From Candidatus Woesearchaeota archaeon (GTDB lineage Archaea; Nanobdellota; Nanobdellia; Woesearchaeales; GW2011-AR9), in the NCBI GenBank assembly GCA_945861715.1, contig CAMAVK010000002.1, positions 260,440-324,439 of the forward strand: 64,000 nucleotides of DNA, in the 5' to 3' direction. Both the position numbers and the translations under genes were made by a program. Positions 26,799 to 35,241 of the stretch are shown here, piece after piece; the stretch's first letter is position 1; each line of letters opens with the position of its first letter. Under the pieces are notes generated by a model, which made no database searches, had not been told where the DNA came from, and saw nothing but the letters and a program-made list of their open reading frames with translations.

Positions 26799-28930
26799 AA
26801 AAGTTCCATCATATATTTTTCTTTGTAGCTTTGTTGTTTGTGGGTAGTGTACTATTCAGTAGTATGGTTATTGCAAATGGTGAAGAGGTTGCTTCACAAA
26901 TTGAGCAAGGTCAGGTGAGTGATTATAGTCAAATTCCAACGCAAGATATGGTAGAAGCTTTGCGAATGCATCCGGAATTGGCTTCAAAGTTGCCTGATGC
27001 TGATTTTATTCGTGCACTTAATTCTGATCCGTCCCTTATGGAGTCGACAGTGTTTATGACTGATGTTGGAATTCCCAATGGAGTGTTTTTTGAGTTGAAT
27101 GAACGTGTTAAGAAGGATCCTACCATTTTGAATCAAAATGTGGATGTCAAACGGAAATGGTTTTCGGTATATGGTATTGCGGATGATGATAAGAGTGGTG
27201 GTGCGGTCATTGAGCAGTATGATGGTACGCGTGTGCGAACGGGGGGTACTAATGGGATGACTTTTGATGTTGCGTCATTTCCTGGTGCGAAAGTTTTGCG
27301 TGATGGTAGCCTTGTATTTCAAGATAAGACTTTTTCTGGATGTAAGTCTTTGATTACGAGTAAAGAAGATGGTCATGATGTTATCTATATGGAATCCGGT
27401 GAGGTTGTCGTACCTGAAAGTAAAGGGTTAGGGAAGGCAAGTTATTCTTTGGTTGTGAGTGAGACTGGTACTGCAGTTGTGAAGCATAAGGATAATGGAA
27501 GAGATGTAACACAGGTTAATTATATTGGTGGCGTAACTTTGGAAGGGTCATCAATTGGGTTATTGGTTACTCCTCTTGGTAAATCATTTCGGCGTGATGT
27601 TGATGGCGGTGATGTGGGTTTTTCTTCATCAGAGATATTTGGACGTATTCTTGAGCCCAAGAAAGCAAAATCAGGTGAGTTTATCATGCTTGGGTCTGGA
27701 AAGATTGTCGGTGATGATGGTGGTAATGTTGTTGAGATTACGGGCAGTAGTAAGAATAGTAAGACCTATTATACTGAGGAACCTTCACGAAGTGCGGGAA
27801 CTTTTTGTAAAAAAGATGGAGCTTGTGTTGTGAATACCCCTGTTCCAGGTGATGTTCTTGTGAGGTCAAGGTTGGCTATTAGCGGCGTTAAGGCGGGGAA
27901 TTCTGTGCGAGTTCGAAGTTCTTCCTATTATTTTAATGCTGAGTTTGAGAATATTGAGGGTGATGCATATTTTGATTCGTATCCTTATGATTTAGGTACG
28001 GGTACTTGGGGTGCTTCAAAATCATCCATTCATGTTCATCAAGGTGATGTTGGTGTTCAAGGAGTATTACGCGATTCTTTTGCGGGAAGAGTTGATGTCG
28101 TAGTTCCCAAGGATTCGTCGTGTTCTGGGTCGAATTGTCCAACTTTATTGAAACATTGGTCCTCAGATGGGTTTCAAAAGGATTTGACCAGGCAGTATTT
28201 TAGTACGCCAAATGATCATTTTGTAACGTGTGAGCGAGGAGTGAATTGTTTAAGTTTACTTGCGCAAAATTTTGGGAAATTGGTTGGACCTCCTTCGAAG
28301 CCAATTTCGAAGGTGATTATTGTTGGTGGGGATAATGCGGGAGTTGCGCAAAGTATACAACAAGGAGATTGTCGTGTTGAGAGGTGTGCAATTATCCATA
28401 GTCGGGATGTTCCTCCCGAAATTGATTCAACGGTGACCTCGATGGTAATAACTGGTCATCATGATGAAGCAGCTGATAGTATTTGGCATGATGCACCAAA
28501 TATGGGGGCCGGTCATAATGCGCGAGATAGGATTTATTTTGGTAGAGTACCTGCCGGATCGAATTTTGATTCATTGCCTAATGCTCCTAATGTGAAGACG
28601 GTTAGTTTTAGTGCGTGTAATTCAGTTTTACCTCCATCTTATGAGTACCCGGGGATGCAAAGTTTATTGAGCAGATATCCAAAGGTTGTGATTTTTCAAG
28701 GGTGGACCGGCAAAGCAAGTTTGCATGAGTCTCTTAGTTCTACGATTACTTCAGCAAGTCAAATCCCTTCTCGAGTTGCAGTTAATAGAAATTGGGATTA
28801 CGGTCATCGAGCATTTTTAGTTAAAAATGAAGATGGGAAATGGATTTATTGGGATGGTATGGGTGAGAAACAGGAGTATACTGCACATCCTAAGGTTGCA
28901 TCAACGGGGCCGGGTATGGGGCCGGGTTAG
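26795..28930 (+). CDS. Exported protein with C-terminal caspase/CHAT-like cysteine peptidase domain
   Basis: This 711-aa protein has a signal peptide (about residues 1-27) ending near IANGEE. A helical N-domain (about 35-110) holds repeated motifs such as LRMHPELASKL, and beta-rich repeats run from about 115 to 430. The C-terminal domain (about 500-700) carries MVITGHHDE (His555) and VSFSACNS (Cys608), 53 residues apart. This is the order and spacing of the His-Gly and Ala-Cys catalytic elements of caspase/CHAT-fold (clan CD) peptidases. VVIFQGWTG and a final GPGMGPG follow. Start and stop overlap couples it to the upstream pilin-like gene. The peptidase assignment is from motifs only; a structural relative lacking activity cannot be excluded. 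A target or processing role for the giant neighbour is speculative. Confidence 0.7.
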   Translation: MKKFHHIFFFVALLFVGSVLFSSMVIANGEEVASQIEQGQVSDYSQIPTQDMVEALRMHPELASKLPDADFIRALNSDPSLMESTVFMTDVGIPNGVFFELNERVKKDPTILNQNVDVKRKWFSVYGIADDDKSGGAVIEQYDGTRVRTGGTNGMTFDVASFPGAKVLRDGSLVFQDKTFSGCKSLITSKEDGHDVIYMESGEVVVPESKGLGKASYSLVVSETGTAVVKHKDNGRDVTQVNYIGGVTLEGSSIGLLVTPLGKSFRRDVDGGDVGFSSSEIFGRILEPKKAKSGEFIMLGSGKIVGDDGGNVVEITGSSKNSKTYYTEEPSRSAGTFCKKDGACVVNTPVPGDVLVRSRLAISGVKAGNSVRVRSSSYYFNAEFENIEGDAYFDSYPYDLGTGTWGASKSSIHVHQGDVGVQGVLRDSFAGRVDVVVPKDSSCSGSNCPTLLKHWSSDGFQKDLTRQYFSTPNDHFVTCERGVNCLSLLAQNFGKLVGPPSKPISKVIIVGGDNAGVAQSIQQGDCRVERCAIIHSRDVPPEIDSTVTSMVITGHHDEAADSIWHDAPNMGAGHNARDRIYFGRVPAGSNFDSLPNAPNVKTVSFSACNSVLPPSYEYPGMQSLLSRYPKVVIFQGWTGKASLHESLSSTITSASQIPSRVAVNRNWDYGHRAFLVKNEDGKWIYWDGMGEKQEYTAHPKVASTGPGMGPG

Positions 28931-28943
28931 AGTTTAGTTGTTG

Positions 28944-29013
28944 TTATTCTATTTTTATTATTCTATTTTTATTATTCTATTTTTATTATTCTATTTTTAT
29001 TGTTCTATTTTTA
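28944..29013. repeat. Five tandem 14-bp T-rich repeats, probable terminator
   Basis: TTATTCTATTTTTA is repeated four times exactly and once with one change, immediately after the caspase-like gene. Read on the plus strand each copy supplies a T5 run, so the array is likely a multi-site archaeal transcription terminator. The convergent L,D-transpeptidase gene ends just beyond it. Confidence 0.75.
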
Positions 29014-29024
29014 TTATTTGATTG

Positions 29025-29882
29025 TTAAGGTACAATGATTACTTTTGTTTTTTCTATTCGTTTTCCTTGAGGGAAGTAACATCCGGTTTTGATTAAATTT
29101 ATTTTCGGGTCAAGTAATTCATCTAGTGCGTCACTGCTTGGAGCAATGCATCCCCATGTCCAATTGTCGGATGGGTTTCCACCGGCACCATGGATTTGAA
29201 CTTCGTTTCCAAGAGGCGTGTCTGCCGGTGGAGTGGTGCAGTTTTCGTATGCTTGTTTTATTTGTTTTACTTGCGCAGGTGTTACAAATTTTGTTGTTTG
29301 GTTTCCGGTGCTATCTTTTATGTTGCATTGTTTTCCATCTATGGCTTGAGCGGGTGAGGGGTAACTTATGCGCATTGCTGCATGGAATTTTGACTTTCCT
29401 GGTTGTTTTATTTTGGTGATGTAGAATTCACCTTCGGGGGTTTTGAAATCACCACGACATTGCTTATCTCCGACGGGGTTATAACCTAGTGATACGGGAT
29501 ATACTTTTAGGGCCGTACACCGAGGGTCGTTTTGAGGTGTACTAATTGCAGAGGGTATGTTTGGATTGATACACATGTAGGTTGTGAGGGTTCTGTTGGA
29601 TTTTTCTATGTAGAGTACGGGTTGGGTTAGGCCTGGGTGTTGTTGTTTGTATTGAGTTACAAGGGTTAGTAATGGAATAGATTCGTTTAAGTACGGTACG
29701 TTTTCTATTTCAGGTGTGCCTAGGGTTACTTCTGCTTGGAGGTATTTCTGGTCTGTAATTTTGAATGTTGGTTGTTGAGATTTGATTTGCATGATGTTAT
29801 GGGCAGCAGAATTATACTCGGGAGCACTGCAACCAATTGCGGCAGTTAGAAGAAATGTTAATCCTCGTGAAGTGTTGTGCAT
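29025..29882 (-). CDS. L,D-transpeptidase (YkuD) lipoprotein
   Basis: This 285-aa protein has a lipoprotein signal with lipobox AAIGC (Cys18). Its C-terminal part is a YkuD/ErfK catalytic domain: YIEKSNRTLTTY, then GDFKTPEGEFYI, then IHGAGGNPSDNWTWGCIAP with the catalytic His231 and Cys245 in the HGxG...GC pattern. YkuD enzymes cross-link or attach proteins to bacterial peptidoglycan, a polymer archaea are not expected to make. The protein is therefore either acquired and repurposed, or acts on the wall of another organism. A TATA box (29904-29912) supports the leaderless ATG at 29882. An inverted repeat upstream of that box may be an operator. Confidence 0.88.
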   Translation of the reverse strand: MHNTSRGLTFLLTAAIGCSAPEYNSAAHNIMQIKSQQPTFKITDQKYLQAEVTLGTPEIENVPYLNESIPLLTLVTQYKQQHPGLTQPVLYIEKSNRTLTTYMCINPNIPSAISTPQNDPRCTALKVYPVSLGYNPVGDKQCRGDFKTPEGEFYITKIKQPGKSKFHAAMRISYPSPAQAIDGKQCNIKDSTGNQTTKFVTPAQVKQIKQAYENCTTPPADTPLGNEVQIHGAGGNPSDNWTWGCIAPSSDALDELLDPKINLIKTGCYFPQGKRIEKTKVIIVP

Positions 29883-29903
29883 ACCTTATTAAAGTGCGTG
29901 TTA

Positions 29904-29932
29904 TTTATAAATGTTTGTCACTATTAAGTGAC
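29904..29932 (-). promoter_or_regulatory. TATA box plus GTCACT-N4-AGTGAC inverted repeat
   Basis: TTTATAAAT (29904-29912) lies 22 bp before the transpeptidase ATG. Five bp further upstream is a perfect inverted repeat, GTCACT-atta-AGTGAC (29917-29932). The same half-site and spacing recur upstream of the metallophosphoesterase gene at 51221-51238. Confidence 0.6.
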
Positions 29933-30078
29933 TTAATTCTTGTGGTGTGTTTATAATTATGGTGTATTATCTCGGTGATGTTAATATTTGGGTGGCCTAT
30001 TTGATGAAAGTAATAATGAGAAGGGATATAAATTGGTGAAGATTAAGAAAAGTTAAGAAAATAATTAAAATAGTTGTT

Positions 30079-30276
30079 TTATCCTTTTTTGAACTCGCCT
30101 GCGATGTCAATTAATTCTAAGTGACCCATATAGATTGCTCGGCAGCAGTAGCGAGTTAGGCCAATTGCGTCAAGGGTTTTTTTCATGGTTTCGCCTTTTT
30201 CTTGGCGTTCTTTGAATTCTTCTATTAAGTGACCTACTGGTTTTCCACAAGAAAAACAGCGTATGGGTATTATCAT
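30079..30276 (-). CDS. rpo10: RNA polymerase subunit Rpo10 (RpoN)
   Basis: This 65-aa subunit matches Rpo10/RPB10, a zinc-binding assembly subunit of archaeal and eukaryotic polymerases. The zinc ligands are Cys7, Cys10, Cys44 and Cys45 (IPIRCFSCGK and RYCC), in the family's atypical CX2C...CC pattern. It is last in the rps13-to-rpo10 operon, preceded by a GGAGG ribosome site 9 nt before the ATG and by an AT-rich inverted repeat that may reduce readthrough from rps9. Confidence 0.96.
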   Translation of the reverse strand: MIIPIRCFSCGKPVGHLIEEFKERQEKGETMKKTLDAIGLTRYCCRAIYMGHLELIDIAGEFKKG

Positions 30277-30301
30277 GGGGGTTCCTCCGAGTCGGGGTTT
30301 T

Positions 30302-30337
30302 GAATACTTTTTCTTTTAAAAAAGAAAAAAAATATTC
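30302..30337 (-). terminator. AT-rich inverted repeat between rps9 and rpo10
   Basis: GAATA...TATTC arms enclose T-rich and A-rich blocks, so this 36-nt stretch can fold into a long AT hairpin. On the minus strand it contains T8 and T6 runs downstream of rps9, as in archaeal terminators. It may attenuate expression into rpo10, which has its own ribosome-binding site. Confidence 0.5.
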
Positions 30338-30350
30338 TCCAGATGTTGAA

Positions 30351-30743
30351 CTATCTGTATGATTTTTGTCTTGAAGCACGAGCTTTGGAATCGTTTGGTT
30401 TACGTGATTCTTTGCGTCGTACGTCGGGGATTAATAGTAGCCGATCGTATTCAGTGAAGACTTTTTTAAGTGTCGGGTCGTGTGCTACAAGTGCTCGCGC
30501 AATTGCTACTCGACTTGCATCAGTTTGACCATTTACTCCACCGCCTTGTACGAGGATGTCAATATCGACTTTTTGTGCTGTAGCGCCAGCCAAAATCATT
30601 GGTTCACTGATTCGAAGTTGAGCTGATTTACTTTGGAAATCGCGTAAGTAAATTTTATTGATGGTTACTTTTCCTTTTCCAGCACTTAGCGTTGCTCTAG
30701 CTACTGCTTGCTTCCTGGTTCCTTGGGTATTGATAGTTTTCAT
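30351..30743 (-). CDS. rps9: Ribosomal protein uS9
   Basis: This 130-aa small-subunit protein uS9 carries TQGTRKQAVARATL near the N-terminus, GGGVNGQTDASRVAIARAL in the middle, and the conserved basic tail ending KSYR that reaches the P-site tRNA. I start it at MKTINTQG (30743), whose ATG overlaps the rpl13 stop (ATGA) and has AGGAGG upstream. A longer frame beginning at 30767 would extend into rpl13 without homology. Confidence 0.95.
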   Translation of the reverse strand: MKTINTQGTRKQAVARATLSAGKGKVTINKIYLRDFQSKSAQLRISEPMILAGATAQKVDIDILVQGGGVNGQTDASRVAIARALVAHDPTLKKVFTEYDRLLLIPDVRRKESRKPNDSKARASRQKSYR

Positions 30744-31165
30744 TGTTTGCCTCCTACTGCTCGGCATAATTCTCCAATAGTGATGTAGTTCAAGTTTGGT
30801 AATTTATGCATACTCGCATCTTTTACAACTATTGGTGTTTGCTTTGGCACGTCATCTGGGGCTGAGCTTCGATGGCAAATGACTCGTTTGAAGGCAATTT
30901 TTCCTCGGTTGATATGCCATGGGAGCATTCCTCGAACTGCACGTCTTACGACTCGCTCGGGCATTCGTGAATGATGTTGACTTTTCAGAGGATATCCTAC
31001 GCGTTCTCTTTTGTCTTGTTGTCGTTCAATAGTGTTTTCTCGTCGTCCGCTAATCATTACTTTTTCGCAGTTGATGATATGTACTTCTTCTCCCATAAGA
31101 GCGTCTTTTGCAACTAGTGTTGCAAGTCGACCCATAATAATTCCTTCACCGTTGTAGATTTTCAT
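30740..31165 (-). CDS. rpl13: Ribosomal protein uL13
   Basis: This 141-aa large-subunit protein uL13 shows IIMGRLATLVAKDAL, HIINCEKVMISGRR and RMPERVVRRAVRGMLPW, all diagnostic of archaeal L13. The start MKIYNGEG (31165) is preceded by GAGGT. The longer frame starting at 31255 overlaps rpl18e and is not used. It is coupled to rps9 by a 4-nt overlap. Confidence 0.95.
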   Translation of the reverse strand: MKIYNGEGIIMGRLATLVAKDALMGEEVHIINCEKVMISGRRENTIERQQDKRERVGYPLKSQHHSRMPERVVRRAVRGMLPWHINRGKIAFKRVICHRSSAPDDVPKQTPIVVKDASMHKLPNLNYITIGELCRAVGGKQ

Positions 31166-31175
31166 TGGTAGGACC

Positions 31176-31535
31176 TCATCCCAAAATCCGCACTTTTTTG
31201 CCTTGCGGATTTTGTTGTAGTAATTCAGTGATGCTGAGCACTTTTCCTTTTGCATCAGTAATTTTCTTTTTTGCTTCTGATGAAAAGGTAAATGCTGCTA
31301 CATCTACTTTTTTTGTAATGTCTCCTGTTGCTAATACTTTTCCAGGGATGATTACTGTTTCTCCTTCGAGTGCGTATAAGTTTATTTTATACACATTTAC
31401 AGTTCTGCGTGCTCGTGTAGGTTTTTGTAAATCATCACTGATTCGTCGCCAAAGATCGCTCTTTTTAGCATGTGGTTCAATTTCAGCGATGAGTTGCTGT
31501 AGTTGGTAGTTTGTTGGACCGGTTCGCTTTGTCAT
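31176..31535 (-). CDS. rpl18e: Ribosomal protein eL18 (L18e)
   Basis: This 119-aa archaeal/eukaryotic large-subunit protein L18e is recognised by RRTVNVYKINLYA, TVIIPGKVLATGD and the C-terminal GKKVRILG. Length is normal. It starts one base after the rpo3 stop codon and precedes rpl13 closely, as in most archaeal operons. Confidence 0.95.
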   Translation of the reverse strand: MTKRTGPTNYQLQQLIAEIEPHAKKSDLWRRISDDLQKPTRARRTVNVYKINLYALEGETVIIPGKVLATGDITKKVDVAAFTFSSEAKKKITDAKGKVLSITELLQQNPQGKKVRILG

Positions 31536-31536
31536 T

Positions 31537-32310
31537 TTAGATCATACTCTCCATTTCTTCAATTTTTTCAATTAGGATATCAGCGGATTTAGCTAGAATT
31601 TCTTTGCAGGGAAGTGCGCCCCAACTTTCAAGGTGAAATACTATTTTGTCCGTAAATTCTAAGGTTATTCCGCTATCAAGGTCCGCGTATAGTTCAAGGA
31701 GTTGGCTATTTTTTACTTTGTCTTCATTTACTTCTAGTTTCTTTCCTTTTAATGTGAAGACACCGTCAGTACATTTCTCCATGACTTTTTCTGGATCTTC
31801 CACTTTGCCAACTTTTAGTACAGGTTCTGCGTAGTAGTATGCCCAGCCAGGAGCCCATTTGATATGATCTTTGCCAATTCCTAGTACTGCGGTCATGGTG
31901 ACATCAAGTTTTTGTTTTGCTAGAAGCTTAACTACTGGCATTCTGGGGAACACAAATGTACATTTTGGATCGGTGCTTACTGCTTCTTCAGCGAATACAT
32001 ACCCTTTTTTGTTTGCTTTAAGGGTGATTTGAAGTTGGCATTGAGCGCATCCGGCACCAGCACATTTGCATTTTCCAGGTAAGTTATAACTTTTCAGATC
32101 TGTTTTTATGGGGATGAGGCCAAGGCGTAATGCGACCATTTCGTCATAGAGGGCCGACGAATTGTCTTTAAACTCTAGGTCTTCTACGGCTAAGGTTGGA
32201 ACATCCTCCAAAATGATACGTCGTATTGTATTTGCAAAAACTTCTTCTGTTGCGATGAGTAGCGAGAGTTTTCCCGCCTTTTTATCTTCGGAGAGTTTTT
32301 CTATTTTCAT
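31537..32310 (-). CDS. rpo3: RNA polymerase subunit Rpo3 (RpoD)
   Basis: This 257-aa protein is the archaeal alpha-like subunit Rpo3 (RPB3/AC40 homologue). It dimerises with Rpo11 to nucleate polymerase assembly. ANTIRRIILEDVPTLAVEDL is the conserved alpha dimerisation motif. The insert domain carries CKCAGAGCAQC (about residues 79-89), four cysteines able to bind zinc or an Fe-S cluster, as in several archaeal Rpo3 proteins. The C-terminal helix (WGALPCKEILAKSADI) completes the fold. It is fourth in the ribosomal operon. Confidence 0.95.
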   Translation of the reverse strand: MKIEKLSEDKKAGKLSLLIATEEVFANTIRRIILEDVPTLAVEDLEFKDNSSALYDEMVALRLGLIPIKTDLKSYNLPGKCKCAGAGCAQCQLQITLKANKKGYVFAEEAVSTDPKCTFVFPRMPVVKLLAKQKLDVTMTAVLGIGKDHIKWAPGWAYYYAEPVLKVGKVEDPEKVMEKCTDGVFTLKGKKLEVNEDKVKNSQLLELYADLDSGITLEFTDKIVFHLESWGALPCKEILAKSADILIEKIEEMESMI

Positions 32311-32349
32311 GGTTTGACCTGTTGTGAAGCGTTGTTGTTATTGAGAGAC

Positions 32350-32793
32350 TTATACACGTCGTCCTCGTCTTCCGCCTTTCATGCGACAGCCGTTATGTGG
32401 CTCTGGTGTCACTTCTTCGATTTTTCCAATTCGCATGCCAATTCTTGCGAGAGCTTTGATTGCAGCTTGTGCACCTGGACCTGGATTTTTTGATCCATTG
32501 TGGCCACCTTGTGCTCTTACTCGAATGTAGAGGCCGTTAATTCCTTTTTCGCGGCAAATTTCTGCTACTTTTTTAGCTGCTCCCATGGCTGCAGCGGGTG
32601 AACTTTCAAGTCGGTCTTGTTTTACAATTTGTCCACCACTTGATCTTGCGAGTGTTTCAGTTCCGGTAATATCGGTTACGGTTATAATTGTGTTATTATA
32701 AGAGCTGTAGATATGAGCAACTCCCCAACGCATTTTGGTTGCAGTTATTGGTGCGTGTCCTCTTTCTTCTACTTGCATTTTGTCGAGTCTCAT
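32350..32793 (-). CDS. rps11: Ribosomal protein uS11
   Basis: This 147-aa protein is uS11 of the small-subunit platform. [19 protein letters not shown], the [11 protein letters not shown] block and the basic C-terminus [12 protein letters not shown] are diagnostic. The start codon overlaps the rps4 stop (ATGA), giving translational coupling. MQVEERGH a few residues in could be an alternative start. Confidence 0.95.
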   Translation of the reverse strand: MRLDKMQVEERGHAPITATKMRWGVAHIYSSYNNTIITVTDITGTETLARSSGGQIVKQDRLESSPAAAMGAAKKVAEICREKGINGLYIRVRAQGGHNGSKNPGPGAQAAIKALARIGMRIGKIEEVTPEPHNGCRMKGGRRGRRV

Positions 32794-33407
32794 TTTCCAC
32801 CTCTCTCTTTGCCTCGAGATCCTTGTTTAGGTCGGTCTGAGTATGTTGATGGTCTTGGTTTTACGGCAGCAGCTTCTGCGTGAACTTCTTTTACGATGTT
32901 TACTCGCTCTGGGTGTTCAACATTTCCAAGAGATGAATTTGGTTTGAAGGCAATGACAGATTCTTCAGATACGAGTACCATATATGACGGAGCAGTTACT
33001 TGTGCTCCGGAAATGGTAATGTGTCGATGTGTTATGAATTGTCTTGCCTGATCGATACTTCGTGCAAAACCAAGTCGTACAACTTTTGTTTGCAATCTGC
33101 GTTCCATGACATCTTTTAATTCTAAATTTAAGATGTTATCCAATTTTGAGCCAGCAGGAAGAAAGCCTAATCGTTCTAATTTTTCAAGAACTTGCTTTTT
33201 TTCAACTTCTGCTTGTACGGTCTTTGTTGCGATAAGTTTTTTTGCTATATCCTTGTATTTCTTCAGGAAAGTGTTGGCAAGATAAATTTCTCGCTTGTTT
33301 TTTAGACCGTACTCTTTCATGATGATTTTTTCAGCATCAATAGTTGGCTTATGCCACGGTTTTAATGGAGTATTGTACTTATTTTTTAATTTTCGAGGGT
33401 CACCCAT
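32790..33407 (-). CDS. rps4: Ribosomal protein uS4
   Basis: This 205-aa protein is uS4, a primary 16S rRNA-binding protein. [19 protein letters not shown] is the archaeal N-terminus. [20 protein letters not shown] and [14 protein letters not shown] are the S4 RNA-binding domain. The C-terminal tail (after about residue 170) is Lys/Arg/Ser-rich. It lies between rps13 and rps11 in conserved order. Confidence 0.95.
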   Translation of the reverse strand: MGDPRKLKNKYNTPLKPWHKPTIDAEKIIMKEYGLKNKREIYLANTFLKKYKDIAKKLIATKTVQAEVEKKQVLEKLERLGFLPAGSKLDNILNLELKDVMERRLQTKVVRLGFARSIDQARQFITHRHITISGAQVTAPSYMVLVSEESVIAFKPNSSLGNVEHPERVNIVKEVHAEAAAVKPRPSTYSDRPKQGSRGKERGGK

Positions 33408-33421
33408 GATTATTCACCTGT

Positions 33422-33961
33422 TTACTTCTTATCCCCTTTTTTGGGTTCAGATTTCTTCTTTACGCCAACAACTTTACCTTTGTTACGTCGGAAGTTTGAT
33501 CTTGTTCGTTGACCACGCACGGGTTGGCCATGAATATGTCTAATCCCTCGAAGAGTTTTGATTTTCTTGAGTCTTTTTAGATCATTTTCTTGTGTGAAAT
33601 TGAGAGTGTTCGTTACGAGATGTTTGTCTTCACCAGTCTCAAAATCTTTTCGTCTATTTGCATACCAAACAGGAATAGAATTTTTAAGTGGATTTAGAAG
33701 AATGGTGTTAATTGCTTCAATCTCTTTATCAGCGAGGTTCCCCGCTTTGGTATCGCGACTAATGTGTGCGATGTTACAAATGGCGTCTGCAAAATTTATG
33801 CCCACGCCTTTTATGTCAGTGAGCGCCCAACGGATTTGTTTATTTCCGGGGATATCGACGTTTACAACACGAACAATGTGTCGAAACTGTTTGTTTTCAA
33901 CTTGTTTTTCTACCATTTTTGTCAATTTTTTAACGAATGTGTATTCTCCAAGAATAAGCAT
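33422..33961 (-). CDS. rps13: Ribosomal protein uS13
   Basis: This is uS13 of the small-subunit head: WALTDIKGVGINFADAI (HhH-like), LKRLKKIKTLRGIRH and GQPVRGQRTRSNFR are diagnostic. It is first in the operon. The frame starts at 33961, but the family usually begins near MVEKQVENKQFRHIVRV, so ATG 33916 is a strong alternative; no clear ribosome site decides between them. A TATA box at about 34055-34064 implies an untranslated leader of about 75 nt (or about 120 nt with the shorter start). That leader contains a 14-bp palindromic AT stretch and could hold an autoregulatory site. Confidence 0.92.
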   Translation of the reverse strand: MLILGEYTFVKKLTKMVEKQVENKQFRHIVRVVNVDIPGNKQIRWALTDIKGVGINFADAICNIAHISRDTKAGNLADKEIEAINTILLNPLKNSIPVWYANRRKDFETGEDKHLVTNTLNFTQENDLKRLKKIKTLRGIRHIHGQPVRGQRTRSNFRRNKGKVVGVKKKSEPKKGDKK

Positions 33962-34054
33962 AGAAGGTAGGTAACAGGACTTATTATTAATAATATTCTG
34001 TACTTTGGTCCTATGCGCGTTAACTTGGACTTAGATGGTAAAAACTGAGGTTTA

Positions 34055-34064
34055 TTTATAAAAG
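34055..34064 (-). promoter_or_regulatory. TATA box of the rps13-rpo10 ribosomal operon
   Basis: CTTTTATAAA on the minus strand is followed by a purine/pyrimidine start region near 34036. It is the only good TATA element between the operon and the PP2C gene. Confidence 0.7.
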
Positions 34065-34111
34065 TTTTGGTTTTTGAGGGGAACGCTTTGTTTTGGGATT
34101 AGGTTCTTCTA

Positions 34112-34161
34112 TTAATGGACTTAGGTAATTAATGGATTTAGGTAATTAATGGACTAGGTGG
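34112..34161. repeat. Three tandem 17-bp repeats
   Basis: TTAATGGACTTAGGTAA is repeated about three times with single changes, between the rps13 promoter and the end of the PP2C gene. No function is apparent. Confidence 0.65.
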
Positions 34162-34175
34162 GATTAATTACGGAA

Positions 34176-35045
34176 TTAGGTTGTTCTTTTCAGTATTATC
34201 GCTGTGGCGTTGTCATCAGTGCAATCCTCGGCGATGTTTATTATCAGTCTTGTTGCTTCAGAAGATGTAATGTTACGAATAAGGTCGCCAAGAGTAGCAC
34301 GTTTATTTCGAAATCCTTCATAAGCTCCATCTGTTAGGAGGGCAAGTGTATCACCTTTATCTATGATTGCTGGAGTTGGTATTTCGTATATTTTTTCGTC
34401 GAGATCATGTCGCATGAGATATCCAATGGATTTGGTTAATCGGGATGTTGCAGGTATAAGGTTTCCTTTTAGGTGAATAAATTCGATTTCTTCGGGGTCA
34501 TCCCAAAAGTCAATGTTTTCTGGTTTTTCTAGTGCTTGGATTCCTGCCTCTTCTTGCATTATTTGCCGTTGGTAATTGTGATCGCGGGTGAGGAGATGTA
34601 CGTCGTTTGTTTTTTTGGGAATAAAATATAATCGGGTATCTCCAATATAACCCATATGCAGTTTTTCTTCACTGTCAATTAGACATACAAGGGCAGTGGT
34701 TGCACCGTGTTCAATATGTTTTATTCGTGCATATGACCTTAAATTAAAACGTTCAATAGCTGAGTTCTTGCTCGTTGTTTGGTTTTCAATTATTTCTCGG
34801 AAAAGATCGATAGTTAATTGAGAAGATTGATCCCCGTTCTGATGCAATCCGTCACAGAGAATTGCGCCGGCGATGTATCTAGGGGGTTTGGTTAATGTAC
34901 ATGTTTGTTGATTGTGGTTTGTTAAAGTTGATTGAAAATGTAGTTTTTCATTGCGGTAGGTGAACGCAAGTGCGCTATCCTGATTGCTTTTTCTTTGATT
35001 TTGAATACTTGCAAGACTGACTTCGTATTGAGAATTTGTAGTCAT
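34176..35045 (-). CDS. PP2C-family protein phosphatase
   Basis: This 289-aa protein carries the PP2C/PPM motifs in order: NQDSALAF, ILCDGLHQNGDQ (DG metal-binding motif, with LHQ instead of the usual MGG), GATTALVC, GYIGDTRLYF, LLTRDHN, LLTDGAYEGF and DDNAT. The Asp residues that bind two Mn/Mg ions are retained, so Ser/Thr phosphatase activity is likely. No transmembrane segment is seen, so it should be cytosolic. No kinase gene lies next to it. It sits near a sigma-factor-like gene, which recalls bacterial partner-switching circuits, but no anti-sigma gene is visible. Confidence 0.85.
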   Translation of the reverse strand: MTTNSQYEVSLASIQNQRKSNQDSALAFTYRNEKLHFQSTLTNHNQQTCTLTKPPRYIAGAILCDGLHQNGDQSSQLTIDLFREIIENQTTSKNSAIERFNLRSYARIKHIEHGATTALVCLIDSEEKLHMGYIGDTRLYFIPKKTNDVHLLTRDHNYQRQIMQEEAGIQALEKPENIDFWDDPEEIEFIHLKGNLIPATSRLTKSIGYLMRHDLDEKIYEIPTPAIIDKGDTLALLTDGAYEGFRNKRATLGDLIRNITSSEATRLIINIAEDCTDDNATAIILKRTT

Positions 35046-35241
35046 GGTGAGATTTCCTGAGGTTGTGTGTTTATCTTTTTAGTTTAGGTGAGGATGGGGT
35101 TTTCGGGTATTTTCTTTATTAAGGTGTTGGTTTTGAGTGTTAGTTTTGAGAATAGGTTTTGAGCGTTAGTTTGTTGTGAGAGTTATTTTTGTTTAAATTT
35201 TGAGGTAATTCTAATAAACTAGAAGATTCATACGCTACATT

